NCBI GenBank assembly: GCA_019417125.1
Contig: DXVZ01000161.1
Span: 2,559 to 27,449 of the forward strand
Length of the DNA: 24,891 nucleotides
Source of the DNA: Phascolarctobacterium sp.
GTDB taxonomy: Bacteria > Bacillota > Negativicutes > Acidaminococcales > Acidaminococcaceae
Reading direction: 5' to 3'
Positions within the stretch are counted from its first letter, which is position 1. Every line of letters starts with the position of its first letter. The notes below the pieces were generated by a model. It had not been told where the DNA came from and made no database searches. It was given only the letters and a program-made list of their open reading frames with translations. Positions 1-6,744 of this stretch are shown here, in pieces. The position numbers and the translations under genes were made by a program.

Positions 1-86
1 TCGCTATGGCGTCGCAGCTGTTGGAGCGCGGCTTGTACGGTTTTACCGAAAAAATAGCGGACGGTGCTGACAGCCTATTGACTTGA
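1..86 (+). CDS. 3' end of an unidentified gene (truncated by window edge)
   Basis: An open frame enters from the left edge and stops at TGA 84-86, giving about 27 C-terminal residues that end in ADSLLT. The fragment is too short to recognise a family, and I assign no function. It lies on the same strand as the MFS gene and 51 bases upstream of its start. The likely MFS promoter -35 box overlaps its last codons. It could also be a chance open frame. Confidence 0.4.
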   Translation, partial: AMASQLLERGLYGFTEKIADGADSLLT

Positions 87-108
87 AGCCAGCTCGAAGG
101 TTTATAAT
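78..108 (+). promoter_or_regulatory. Possible sigma-70-type promoter for the MFS-flavodoxin pair
   Basis: TTGACT (78-83) and TATAAT (103-108) are separated by 19 bases. The hexamers are good but the spacer is longer than the ideal 17. Transcription would start near 115, before the Shine-Dalgarno AGAGGA at 122-127. Confidence 0.45.
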
Positions 109-137
109 GAAGAAAAAATGCAGAGGATGATTTGTAA

Positions 138-1319
138 TTGAAAGCCAAAAAGCAGCTTTTGGGTTTTGCAGCCGCATCGCTGACGCTGGGCGCAGTGTTT
201 ATGGCAAGCGGCGCGCCGATACCGTTTTACCATACCTATGCGGAAGAACTTGGTCTTGATAAGGGCGTTTTATCGCTGGCAACGGTTATTTACTTTGCCG
301 GTACGGTAATAGCGCTTTTGTTTTTGCCGCGCCTTACTAATTATTGGGGGCGCAAGCGCGCGATTTATTTAACACTGGCGTTTGCCCTTGCTGGCTGCCT
401 GCTGTTTTGCAGCATAACGGACGAATGGCACTTGCTTGCGGCGCGCTTTATGCAGGGGCTGGCGTGCGGGCTGGCTTCCAGCACGGTGGCGGCGTTTATC
501 ATTGATAACGAGCCGCGCCGCTACAAAGGGCTTGCCGCCGTCATCATCGGCAGCGCGCCTAACATTGGTTTGCCAATCGGCGCGATGGGCAGCGGCGTGT
601 TTAACCTGTTCAGCGATAGAATTGGTTTTGTGTTCATCATCGCAGCGGCGCTGCTGCTAATTTGCGGCGCGCTGATTTTTGCCAGCACCGAAACCATTAC
701 CGCTAAGCAAAGCGGCGCGTGGCGCAGCCTGGTACCGCAGCTTAAAATTACGCCGCGCGTAAAAAAGCTTTTGCCAGCGGCGGCGTGCGCTTTTGCCGGT
801 ACGTGGGCAGTGGGCGGCTTTTACCAATCGTACAGCGCGGCAATCGGCATACAGGAGCTGGGCGTGCAAAGCACCTTCGTCGCTTCACTGACTTTTGTAT
901 CCTTCATTGCGCCGATAACTTTTGGGGCGGCGCTGTCGCGCGGGCGCGATATGTTTATGGTGCAGCTCATCTCTATGTTCAGCTTTTTCATCGCCGTTGT
1001 GGGCGTGCTGTGGTCGGTGCAGAACCATTCGCTGGAAATGTTTTTGGCGTTTAACGTGCTGGCAGGTATTTCGGACGGCGCGGCTTTTACCGTGAGCATG
1101 GCGGGTATTTTGGAGGGCGTAAGTTTACAGGAGCGAGCGGGCGTGCTTTCGCTGATTTACGTTGTGGCTTACGGCGGAGCGGCATTGCCCAACCTGCTTG
1201 TAAGCCGCATTGCGCAGTATTTTACGCTGCCGCAGCTTACCGCAGGCTACACTGTGTTTTGCGGCGTAATGTTTTTGCTGGTGCTGCTGACGGCTAAACG
1301 CAAATATTACGAACTTTAA
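138..1319 (+). CDS. MFS transporter (drug/sugar efflux type)
   Basis: This is a 393-residue, strongly hydrophobic protein with about twelve predicted membrane segments, the usual size for a major facilitator superfamily member of the inner membrane. The loop after the second segment carries the MFS motif A (RLTNYWGRKR, residues 65-74). A hydrophilic stretch around residues 185-210 fits the central cytoplasmic loop between the two six-helix halves. The start is TTG at 138; AGAGGA at 122-127 supports it and no in-frame ATG sits nearby. The flavodoxin gene follows after 27 bases, so the two are probably co-transcribed. The substrate cannot be told from sequence; the overall look is of the predicted arabinose/drug-efflux permease group. 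Confidence 0.85.
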   Translation: MKAKKQLLGFAAASLTLGAVFMASGAPIPFYHTYAEELGLDKGVLSLATVIYFAGTVIALLFLPRLTNYWGRKRAIYLTLAFALAGCLLFCSITDEWHLLAARFMQGLACGLASSTVAAFIIDNEPRRYKGLAAVIIGSAPNIGLPIGAMGSGVFNLFSDRIGFVFIIAAALLLICGALIFASTETITAKQSGAWRSLVPQLKITPRVKKLLPAAACAFAGTWAVGGFYQSYSAAIGIQELGVQSTFVASLTFVSFIAPITFGAALSRGRDMFMVQLISMFSFFIAVVGVLWSVQNHSLEMFLAFNVLAGISDGAAFTVSMAGILEGVSLQERAGVLSLIYVVAYGGAALPNLLVSRIAQYFTLPQLTAGYTVFCGVMFLLVLLTAKRKYYEL

Positions 1320-1346
1320 AGTTTATATAAACGGAGGGGAATTATA

Positions 1347-1811
1347 ATGGCAGCAAAAATTTTAGTGGCATATTATTCTAAAACCGGGCACACCAAAGCG
1401 GCGGCACAAAAGATAGCCAAAGTAACCGGCGGCGCGCTGCACGCAATTACGCCGCAAAAAAGTTACCCCGGTAATTACCTGGCAACGGTTGCCATAGCTA
1501 AAATGGAACAGCTGAAGGGCGACAAACCGGCGCTGGCTGATAAAGTAAAGGATTTTGCGGCTTACGATACCGTGCTTGTAGGTTTCCCTATTTGGTGGTT
1601 TACCTGCCCGCAGCTGATTAAAACTTTTATGGAAAGCTACGATTTTGCCGGCAAAACCGTATATCCGTTTTGCACGCACGGCGGCAGCGGGCCAAAAAAC
1701 AGCACGCGCGATATTAAGGCTATTTGTGCCGGCGCAGACGTTAAAGAATGCTTTGATGCAACAAAAGATTTAACCGACGCTAAAATTAAAAAATGGCTGG
1801 GGCTTGAATAA
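1347..1811 (+). CDS. Flavodoxin-family protein
   Basis: This 154-residue soluble protein has the flavodoxin fold signature. The phosphate-binding loop for FMN is SKTGHT (residues 11-16, after the first beta strand), followed by a GFPIWW segment (79-84) and a THGGSG loop (110-115) that would flank the isoalloxazine ring. It resembles the short flavodoxin-like proteins often annotated as flavodoxin or NAD(P)H-dependent FMN oxidoreductase rather than long-chain electron-transfer flavodoxins. GGAGGGG at 1333-1339 gives a clear ribosome site for ATG 1347. It sits directly behind the MFS gene and ahead of a strong terminator, so it ends a two-gene unit. The redox partner is unknown. Confidence 0.87.
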   Translation: MAAKILVAYYSKTGHTKAAAQKIAKVTGGALHAITPQKSYPGNYLATVAIAKMEQLKGDKPALADKVKDFAAYDTVLVGFPIWWFTCPQLIKTFMESYDFAGKTVYPFCTHGGSGPKNSTRDIKAICAGADVKECFDATKDLTDAKIKKWLGLE

Positions 1812-1829
1812 ATTTTGCTAAAAAATGGT

Positions 1830-1890
1830 CCTACCAGTTCTGGTGTTATGCAGTTAAAACTATACCAGAACTGGTAGGGCTTTCTTTTAT
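1830..1890 (+). terminator. Intrinsic terminator after the flavodoxin gene
   Basis: A perfect 15-bp stem (1830-1844 pairs with 1864-1878) encloses a 19-base loop and is followed by a T-rich run. Two wobbles and one G-C pair can extend it outward. Confidence 0.85.
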
Positions 1891-2199
1891 TATAGTTAAC
1901 ACTTAAAAGAAAATATTATAAATTTTAACACCGTATTTTACAATAGATGGCGCATTTTGCGGACTTATCTTAAAAATATCCACCAAAAAGTCTTGCGTAG
2001 GGGTAAAGCTTATGTTATACTTTGCTTACAGGGATAAAGAAAAATTCCCTATAAAACAACCGGCAGATAAAATTTGGCGGTGTCGGCGCGCAAACCGTGC
2101 AAGGTTTTATCTGCGGCGGCAGTTAAGCGGCAAAACTGGCGCAAACAGCTTTTGGTAAAAGCCGCGTATTTAATATGAAGATTATAAGAGGTGTCGTAA
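1891..2199 (+). promoter_or_regulatory. uspA promoter and structured 5' leader
   Basis: No gene was found here. A sigma-70 promoter is clear: TTGCGT (1993-1998), 17-base spacer, TATACT (2016-2021), so the transcript would start near 2028 with about 170 untranslated bases. The leader can fold. Bases 2063-2072 pair perfectly with 2105-2114 (GCAGATAAAA with TTTTATCTGC), and a smaller hairpin, GCTTTT-GGT-AAAAGC, lies near 2149-2163. It matches no riboswitch class I recognise. The upstream part (1891-1990) is AT-rich with nothing evident. Confidence 0.6.
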
Positions 2200-2634
2200 T
2201 TGAAAAAAATGCTTGTTGCTGTTGATGGTTCTGACCTTTCGTGGAAAGTATTGGACTTTGCTGATGACATGGCAAAAAAATACGATGCAGAACTAATGGT
2301 TTACACGGTGTTTAAACCGAGTGACAGTGAAGAAATGATGGCTAAGCTTGATATGTCTTACCCCGTACCACCCAAAGAAGCCGCCAAACTTGGCGACCTG
2401 GGCGACAAAATTGTTGCGGAGGCAAAAAAGCGCATCGACCCTTCCGTAAAAGCTGTTTATAAGGACGAGGTGGGCGATGCCCCGGAAATGATTTTGGAAA
2501 CGGCAGAAGAATACGGTGCCGAGCTTATCATTATTGGTTCAAAAGGAATGTCCAAAATAAGGGAAACCTTAACCGTCAGCGTATCCGACTACGTTGTGCG
2601 TAATTCCAAGGTTCCTGTTTTGGTTGTAAAATAA
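2200..2634 (+). CDS. Universal stress protein (UspA family)
   Basis: This is a 144-residue single-domain protein with the Usp fold pattern: the N-terminal strand MLVAVDGSDLS (residues 4-14) with the Asp that contacts the nucleotide in ATP-binding members, and the C-terminal segment from IIGSKG to PVLVVK. The canonical ATP motif G-2X-G-9X-G-(S/T) is only partly kept: G113 and G116 are present, but the third glycine is V126 followed by S127. Nucleotide binding may therefore be weak or altered. The start is TTG at 2200 because GAGGTG at 2188-2193 is well spaced for it, while ATG 2209 would lie too far away. The gene is monocistronic, with its own promoter and terminator. Confidence 0.88.
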   Translation: MKKMLVAVDGSDLSWKVLDFADDMAKKYDAELMVYTVFKPSDSEEMMAKLDMSYPVPPKEAAKLGDLGDKIVAEAKKRIDPSVKAVYKDEVGDAPEMILETAEEYGAELIIIGSKGMSKIRETLTVSVSDYVVRNSKVPVLVVK

Positions 2635-2647
2635 ACTGTAAAAAAGC

Positions 2648-2684
2648 AAAACTTCCGTAGGCAGTACCTGCGGAAGTTTTTTTA
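2648..2684 (+). terminator. Intrinsic terminator after uspA
   Basis: A 14-bp stem with one G-U pair (2648-2661 with 2667-2680) and a 5-base CAGTA loop leads into a run of T residues. Confidence 0.9.
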
Positions 2685-2707
2685 TTATCCCTCCTGCACA
2701 ATGAACT

Positions 2708-2722
2708 ATTAATTTTACTTAT
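2708..2722 (-). promoter_or_regulatory. LysR-type operator dyad, lysR1 promoter
   Basis: On the minus strand this reads ATAAGTAAAATTAAT, the same 15-bp motif that precedes the other three promoters of the two modules but in inverted orientation. It has T-N11-A geometry and begins 35 bp before the -35 box, so its centre lies near -63. Confidence 0.6.
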
Positions 2723-2742
2723 AAATTTAACAGAAAATAAAA

Positions 2743-2771
2743 TTGTAAAACGGCGTTAATTTTTTTATAAT
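2743..2771 (+). promoter_or_regulatory. Promoter of lysR1
   Basis: TTGTAA (2743-2748), 17-base spacer and TATAAT (2766-2771) form a near-consensus sigma-70 promoter. Transcription would start near 2778. Confidence 0.8.
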
Positions 2772-2799
2772 TTAGGTATTAGTAAAGATAATAAAAGCC

Positions 2800-2822
2800 C
2801 GGGGCGTCGCCCCGATTTTTTT
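2800..2822 (+). terminator. Terminator-like hairpin in the lysR1 leader (possible attenuator)
   Basis: CGGGGC (2800-2805) pairs with GCCCCG (2809-2814) across a 3-base loop and is followed by A and seven T residues. It lies after the predicted transcription start and just before the ribosome site, so it could end some lysR1 transcripts early. The lysR2 leader has no counterpart. Confidence 0.5.
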
Positions 2823-2841
2823 GCAGGGACGGAGGGTTTCT

Positions 2842-3750
2842 ATGCTGTTGAAGCAGATACAATATTTTATTACGGTTGTAGATTGCCACAGCTTTACTGA
2901 AGCAGCGGCGCGCAGTTATATTTCACAGTCCGCTGTTTCGCAGCAGATAAAAGCGCTGGAATATGAATTAGGCGTGCAGCTTTTGCGGCGCGGCAAACGT
3001 AAATTTACGTTGACGGAAGCAGGCAAATATTTTTACGAAACCGGTAAAGAGCTGTTAAGGGAAACCGAAGCTTTGTGCAGCGAGGTACGCCGTTTGGGGC
3101 TGAAGGAATCCAGCGGGCGCATTAACATTGGTTATTTAAAGCTGTATAGCGGCAAGGAGCTGCAGGCGGCGATAGCCTTGTTTTGCCAGCAGTATCCGGA
3201 TGTTGTGGTTAACGTAAAAAGCTGCGGACACGAAGAATTATACCGCGGCATTGCCGAAGGGCGTTTTGATTTTGTAATGACGGATGAAATCTTTGAAGAA
3301 AAAGAAGGCTTGTTTGAATGTGTAATGCTGAAAGAAAACAATGTCTATATTGATATTTCCGAACAGTACGAATTAAGCCGCAAGCCCTATGTAGACGCCG
3401 GGGCGCCGAACAGAAACATACCCATTATAGCCGTTGTTGATAAGGAGCAGCGCGAAAGCGAAAAAGCTTTTTACAACTGGCGTTACAAAGGCATCGGCAG
3501 CAATTTTATTTTTGTAGGCGATTGGGGCGAAGCGCGGATGCTGGCGGCGGCAGGCGCTGGCTGCATAGTTGTAGAAAATCTGGACGGGGCCTTTGCACCG
3601 AGCGCTGGCATGAGGCGCGTACCAGTTTACCTCGACGGCGAACCGCTAAAATGGCATTACTATTTTATCCGCCGCCAGGAAAAGCAAAGCACTGCCAAAA
3701 AGTACCTGGCAGAGCTGGTAGTACGGCAATTTAAAACAGAACAGCAATAA
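2842..3750 (+). CDS. LysR-family transcriptional regulator 1 (porin-linked)
   Basis: This 302-residue LysR-type regulator has the N-terminal winged helix-turn-helix (about residues 3-62, recognition region SQSAVSQQIKALE) followed by a periplasmic-binding-like co-inducer domain beginning near residue 88. I chose ATG 2842 because GGAGGG at 2831-2836 is well placed; an in-frame TTG at 2821 would add seven residues without a ribosome site and falls in the leader hairpin tail. It is closely similar to the regulator at 5701, sharing motifs such as YISQSAVSQQIKALE and GKELQ-AIALF. It lies upstream of an ompM gene in the same orientation with a terminator between them, so it is separately transcribed. 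A shared operator suggests it controls itself and the porins. The ligand is unknown. Confidence 0.9.
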   Translation: MLLKQIQYFITVVDCHSFTEAAARSYISQSAVSQQIKALEYELGVQLLRRGKRKFTLTEAGKYFYETGKELLRETEALCSEVRRLGLKESSGRINIGYLKLYSGKELQAAIALFCQQYPDVVVNVKSCGHEELYRGIAEGRFDFVMTDEIFEEKEGLFECVMLKENNVYIDISEQYELSRKPYVDAGAPNRNIPIIAVVDKEQRESEKAFYNWRYKGIGSNFIFVGDWGEARMLAAAGAGCIVVENLDGAFAPSAGMRRVPVYLDGEPLKWHYYFIRRQEKQSTAKKYLAELVVRQFKTEQQ

Positions 3751-3763
3751 TGCTGATGGCATA

Positions 3764-3797
3764 ACCCCGCGGCACGGTGAGGCTTGCGGGGTATTTT
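3764..3797 (+). terminator. Intrinsic terminator after lysR1
   Basis: ACCCCGC (3764-3770) pairs with GCGGGGT (3786-3792), a 7-bp stem with a 15-base loop, followed by ATTTTT. Confidence 0.75.
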
Positions 3798-3835
3798 TAT
3801 GCGCTGTTATTTATTATAAAAACAGCAAATATTTT

Positions 3836-3850
3836 ATAAGTCCATCTAAT
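3836..3850 (+). promoter_or_regulatory. LysR-type operator dyad, ompM1 promoter
   Basis: ATAAGTCCATCTAAT is a T-N11-A dyad (arms ATAAG and CTAAT). It starts 35 bp before the ompM1 -35 box and is centred near -63 from the predicted start, the usual place of an LTTR recognition site. Confidence 0.65.
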
Positions 3851-3870
3851 TACATCATCTTGCATTGAAA

Positions 3871-3899
3871 TTGTTACTTAATAAGCCATGTGTTACAAT
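3871..3899 (+). promoter_or_regulatory. Promoter of ompM1
   Basis: TTGTTA (3871-3876), 17-base spacer and TACAAT (3894-3899). The ompM2 promoter has the same -35, the same spacing and matching flanks. The predicted start near 3906 leaves a leader of about 300 bases. Confidence 0.75.
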
Positions 3900-4207
3900 T
3901 CAAGTGTGGGATAAAAGAGCCGCCATTGCAAGTACACTCCTCAGTAATGGCAGTAAGCGTTGCCGCGGCGCAGGCACAGATTTTTTCGTCCCCTTTAAAA
4001 CGGGAAGTTTTTTAAACCTGCCGCCGTATGAACCCACTAAAATAATGGCTCTGCCATGCGGGGTGGGGCCATAACTATGGTTATAACCGCAGGGAAAGCA
4101 AAAGCAAAGGGCAAACGGCAGAGGAAACACGGCAACTCGCTCCGTAAAACCGGCGCAGATGTTTTCCCCCGCGTTATAAAATATACATGTTTCGGGAGGA
4201 AACAATC
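3900..4207 (+). ncRNA. Conserved ompM leader RNA, copy 1 (candidate cis-regulatory RNA)
   Basis: This is an untranslated leader of about 300 bases, with no credible gene inside. It shares four islands with the ompM2 leader: the first ~37 transcribed bases (one mismatch), a middle block starting AATAATGGCTCTGCCATGCG (4041 onward), GAGGAAACACGGCAACTCGC (4121-4140), and the last ~35 bases. GTGGG (3906-3910) can pair with CCCAC (4033-4037) in both copies, closing a 5' domain. In this copy GCCATTGC near 3923 can pair with GTAATGGC near 3952. ATGGC at 4044 can pair with either of two downstream GCCAT elements. GAGGAAACA occurs twice, once at the real ribosome site (4196-4204). I do not recognise a named riboswitch. 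Confidence 0.55.
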
Positions 4208-5428
4208 ATGAAGAAATCTTTAGTTTTAGCAATGGCAATGGCATTGGGCGTTACGGCAAGCGCTTATGCAGCCAATCCGTTCAGTGATGTCCCGGCAGGG
4301 CACTGGGCTTATGACGCTGTTAACAAATTAGCAGCAGAAGGCGTTATCGACGGCTATCCCGATGGCACCTACGGCGGCGATAAACTGATGACCCGTTATG
4401 AAATGGCACAGATTGTAGCCAAAGCAATGGCAAAAGGCGCTAACGTTGATAAGCTGGCGGCTGAATTTGCCGACGAACTGGACAGCCTGGGCGTGCGCGT
4501 TGCCAACCTTGAAAAGAAAGCCGACAACGTAAAAATCACCGGCCAGATCCGTGCCAGCTACCGTGATGGCGATAGCTCTAAATCTTACGGTAAACTCCGT
4601 ACCCGTCTGTTCCTGAGCGGCCAGATTAACGAGGACTGGACTTACACCGGACGTTTCCAGAATGAACAGAGCTATGTTGGCGAGGACGACCCCGATAATG
4701 ACGATGACGATGTAGACCTGAACTGGGCATACGTAAGCGGCCGTGTTGGCGGCGTTAAAGTCGATGCAGGCCGTCAGAACTTTAAAACCCATGCCGGCAA
4801 CATTGTTGATGCTGAATATGATGGCGTAAAACTTGCTTACGGCGATAACATTAAAGTAAGCGGTTTTGTAGGCAAAGGCGCTGATGATGGCGACGGCAAC
4901 TGGGGTTTAACCAAAGACGACGACCGTGTATACTATGTTGATGTAAGCGCTAAAATGGGCGTAGTAGATGGTTACATTTCTTACTACAACATTGATAACG
5001 ACATTACGCAGGATATTTACACCGTCGGTGTTGGCGTTGAAACCGTTAAGGACTTGAGATTTACCGGTGAATACATTTACGGCGACGCCGATAAAGACGA
5101 ATATGACGACCTTGATAACAGCGGCTGGGTAGTAGGACTGGCGTACCGCGGTGCTAAAGCTTCACAGCCTGGTACCTGGGGCGTATGGGCTAACTACTAT
5201 GATATGCCTGCACTGACCTACATTAAATCTACCGATAACACACAGATGGGAGAAACTCCGAAAAACTGGCAGTCCCTTGATAACGACGGTTATGAAGGCT
5301 TTGGCGTAGGCGCTAACGTAACGCTTGCTAAAAACATCGTAGCCGCAGTTAGGTACTTCGACCTTGAAGCACGTGAGGGCAGCGACGATGATCAGGTTCT
5401 CTGGTCTGAACTCGTATTCACTTTCTGA
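4208..5428 (+). CDS. ompM: OmpM-type outer-membrane porin with SLH domain, copy 1
   Basis: This 406-residue outer-membrane protein carries a signal peptide (residues 1-21, cut after AYA), then one SLH domain (about 22-78, FSDVPAGHWAYDAVNKLA onward), then a short helical coiled-coil-like linker (80-105). The rest is a beta-strand-rich barrel ending in aromatic WSELVFTF, with a terminal Phe as expected for BAM insertion. In Negativicutes the SLH domain of OmpM anchors the outer membrane to polyamine-modified peptidoglycan and the barrel acts as a general pore; that is family knowledge, not shown here. The start is ATG 4208, behind GGAGGAAA; the in-frame ATG at 4187 lies upstream of the ribosome site and would spoil the signal peptide. 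An Asp-rich surface loop (159-170, EDDPDNDDDDVD) is specific to this copy. Confidence 0.93.
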   Translation: MKKSLVLAMAMALGVTASAYAANPFSDVPAGHWAYDAVNKLAAEGVIDGYPDGTYGGDKLMTRYEMAQIVAKAMAKGANVDKLAAEFADELDSLGVRVANLEKKADNVKITGQIRASYRDGDSSKSYGKLRTRLFLSGQINEDWTYTGRFQNEQSYVGEDDPDNDDDDVDLNWAYVSGRVGGVKVDAGRQNFKTHAGNIVDAEYDGVKLAYGDNIKVSGFVGKGADDGDGNWGLTKDDDRVYYVDVSAKMGVVDGYISYYNIDNDITQDIYTVGVGVETVKDLRFTGEYIYGDADKDEYDDLDNSGWVVGLAYRGAKASQPGTWGVWANYYDMPALTYIKSTDNTQMGETPKNWQSLDNDGYEGFGVGANVTLAKNIVAAVRYFDLEAREGSDDDQVLWSELVFTF

Positions 5429-5499
5429 TACCCTTTATACCTTTATATACTTTACCTGAACCACCCCTCCTCTTTTCTTCATTCGTCTTTTTTAACAGC

Positions 5500-5533
5500 A
5501 AAGCTCCCGCGCCTTTGGGCACGGGGGCTTTTG
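5500..5533 (+). terminator. Intrinsic terminator after ompM1
   Basis: A 14-bp stem (5500-5513 with 5518-5531), with one wobble and one mismatch, has a TTTG loop and is followed by T residues. The same kind of hairpin, after a similar pyrimidine-rich stretch, ends ompM2. Confidence 0.85.
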
Positions 5534-5586
5534 CTTTATCCGCATGGGCGCGGTGGCATAAGCAAAACGCCGCCAAACAAGCTGTT

Positions 5587-5601
5587 ATAAGTTTTTCTAA
5601 T
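5587..5601 (+). promoter_or_regulatory. LysR-type operator dyad, lysR2 promoter
   Basis: ATAAGTTTTTCTAAT begins 34 bp before the lysR2 -35 box and is centred near -62. It has the same T-N11-A arms as the ompM sites. Confidence 0.65.
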
Positions 5602-5620
5602 AATTAAAAAGAAAAACAAT

Positions 5621-5649
5621 TTGTAAATTTGCGGAGAATATTTTAGAAT
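5621..5649 (+). promoter_or_regulatory. Promoter of lysR2
   Basis: TTGTAA (5621-5626), 17-base spacer and TAGAAT (5644-5649). A TATAAT at 5649-5654 overlaps but would give a 22-base spacer. The -35 and spacing equal those of lysR1. Confidence 0.7.
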
Positions 5650-5700
5650 ATAATTTACAGAATGATGAAACTTTATACATAATAAAGTAAGAGGTAGATT

Positions 5701-6597
5701 ATGTTATACAAGCAATTAAAATATTTTGTCGCTGTTGTACAGACCGGCAGTTTTACAGAAGCGGCAGAGCGCAATTATATCTCGCAGTCTGCTGTTTCTC
5801 AGCAGATTAAAGCATTGGAAGAAGAAATCGGGGTTACCCTTTTGCAGCGCAGCAAGCGTTCTTTTAACCTGACGAAAGCAGGCGAATACCTTTACGAACA
5901 AGGGATATTTTTGCTGCGTATAACGAATTCCGTTATTGAAGAAACTGCCAAAATCGGCACAGCCGAAAATGAAAGCCGCATTACCATTGGTTACTTAAAA
6001 ATGTATCTTGGCAAAGAACTGCAAAAAGCCATCGCGCTGTTCCGCCGCGAATATCCCGATATTATTATTGATGTTAAAAGCGGCGGGCACGACGAGCTGC
6101 ACAAGGGTATCGCTACCGGGCGCTTCGATTTTATTTTAAGCGACGTGTGCCTGGACGGCGCCGGGTTCGACTGCCAGCCCGTTAAAGAAAGCAATATCTG
6201 CATCGAAGTTTCGGAGCAGAATGCCATGAGCCAAAAAGCTTATGTGGAGCTGGACGAGCCGAAGGACATACCCTGTATTTTAATGGTAGATAAAGAACAG
6301 CTGAGCGAAGAAAAAGCCTTTTACGCCTCGCGCTATGACGCGATTGACGATTTTATTTTTGCCGGTGATTTTGGCGAAGCGCGTATGCTTGTGGCGGCAG
6401 GCGCTGGATTTATGCTGATTGAAAATAACGACAGTGCTTTTATGCCGGTAGAAGGCTTAAAACGCCTGCCTGCTTATAAGGGCGGCAAGCCTTTAAAATG
6501 GCGCTATTACTTTATTCACCGCAAAGAAAAACTGGACAGGTATAAACAATGCCTTGCCGGTTTAATTAAAGCGCAGTTTGCCGCGGAAGAACAATAA
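5701..6597 (+). CDS. LysR-family transcriptional regulator 2 (porin-linked)
   Basis: This 298-residue LysR-type regulator is paralogous to the one at 2842. The winged helix-turn-helix occupies about residues 3-62, with the same YISQSAVSQQIKALE core, and the co-inducer domain follows with a shared GHDELH/GHEELY segment and FGEARMLVAAGAG. The near identity of the DNA-contacting helix predicts that both proteins recognise the same dyad, while differences in the effector domain could let them answer different ligands. ATG 5701 is preceded by AAGAGGT. The gene has its own promoter and terminator and lies upstream of ompM2. The effector is unknown. Confidence 0.9.
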   Translation: MLYKQLKYFVAVVQTGSFTEAAERNYISQSAVSQQIKALEEEIGVTLLQRSKRSFNLTKAGEYLYEQGIFLLRITNSVIEETAKIGTAENESRITIGYLKMYLGKELQKAIALFRREYPDIIIDVKSGGHDELHKGIATGRFDFILSDVCLDGAGFDCQPVKESNICIEVSEQNAMSQKAYVELDEPKDIPCILMVDKEQLSEEKAFYASRYDAIDDFIFAGDFGEARMLVAAGAGFMLIENNDSAFMPVEGLKRLPAYKGGKPLKWRYYFIHRKEKLDRYKQCLAGLIKAQFAAEEQ

Positions 6598-6615
6598 AAT
6601 AACGCAGAGCTTTAT

Positions 6616-6660
6616 GCACTCCGGAAGATCTACCTCCTGTAATTCCGGGGTGCTTTTTTA
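6616..6660 (+). terminator. Intrinsic terminator after lysR2
   Basis: An 11-bp stem with one G-U pair (6616-6626 with 6643-6653) and a 16-base loop is followed by six T residues. Confidence 0.85.
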
Positions 6661-6681
6661 TTTGTTTTCAGTAATAATAAG

Positions 6682-6696
6682 ATAAGTTTTACTAAT
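6682..6696 (+). promoter_or_regulatory. LysR-type operator dyad, ompM2 promoter
   Basis: ATAAGTTTTACTAAT begins 34 bp before the ompM2 -35 box and is centred near -62. Confidence 0.65.
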
Positions 6697-6715
6697 AAAG
6701 CATATTGAATTGAAA

Positions 6716-6744
6716 TTGTTAATTTATAAACTGTATGTTAAAAT
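6716..6744 (+). promoter_or_regulatory. Promoter of ompM2
   Basis: TTGTTA (6716-6721), 17-base spacer and TAAAAT (6739-6744), directly comparable to the ompM1 promoter. The predicted start is near 6751. Confidence 0.7.

Larger units (their letters stand above)
2701..5533 (+). repeat. LysR-OmpM module, copy 1
   Basis: This is the first of two tandem units with the same order: operator dyad, lysR-type gene, terminator, operator dyad, long leader, SLH-porin gene, terminator. Copy 2 spans about 5580-8377. Proteins, promoters, leader blocks and the pyrimidine-rich stretch before the last terminator are all recognisably paired. Many synonymous codon differences in the conserved SLH region show the duplication is old. 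Confidence 0.85.

Noticed and set aside
2821..2841. TTG start seven codons upstream for lysR1
   Set aside because: It falls in the hairpin T-run without a ribosome site, and the LysR N-terminus begins at ATG 2842.
4171..4185. TATAAA just upstream of both ompM genes as a second promoter
   Set aside because: No matching -35 box lies at a proper distance in either copy; the block is more likely part of the conserved leader.
3865..4205. Small open frames in the ompM1 leader (69 residues plus strand, 101 residues minus strand)
   Set aside because: They overlap the conserved leader, have no good ribosome site, and are not preserved in the ompM2 leader.
4187..4207. Upstream in-frame ATG for ompM1 (and the same at 7042 for ompM2)
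   Set aside because: It lies before the ribosome site and would add charged residues in front of a perfect signal peptide.
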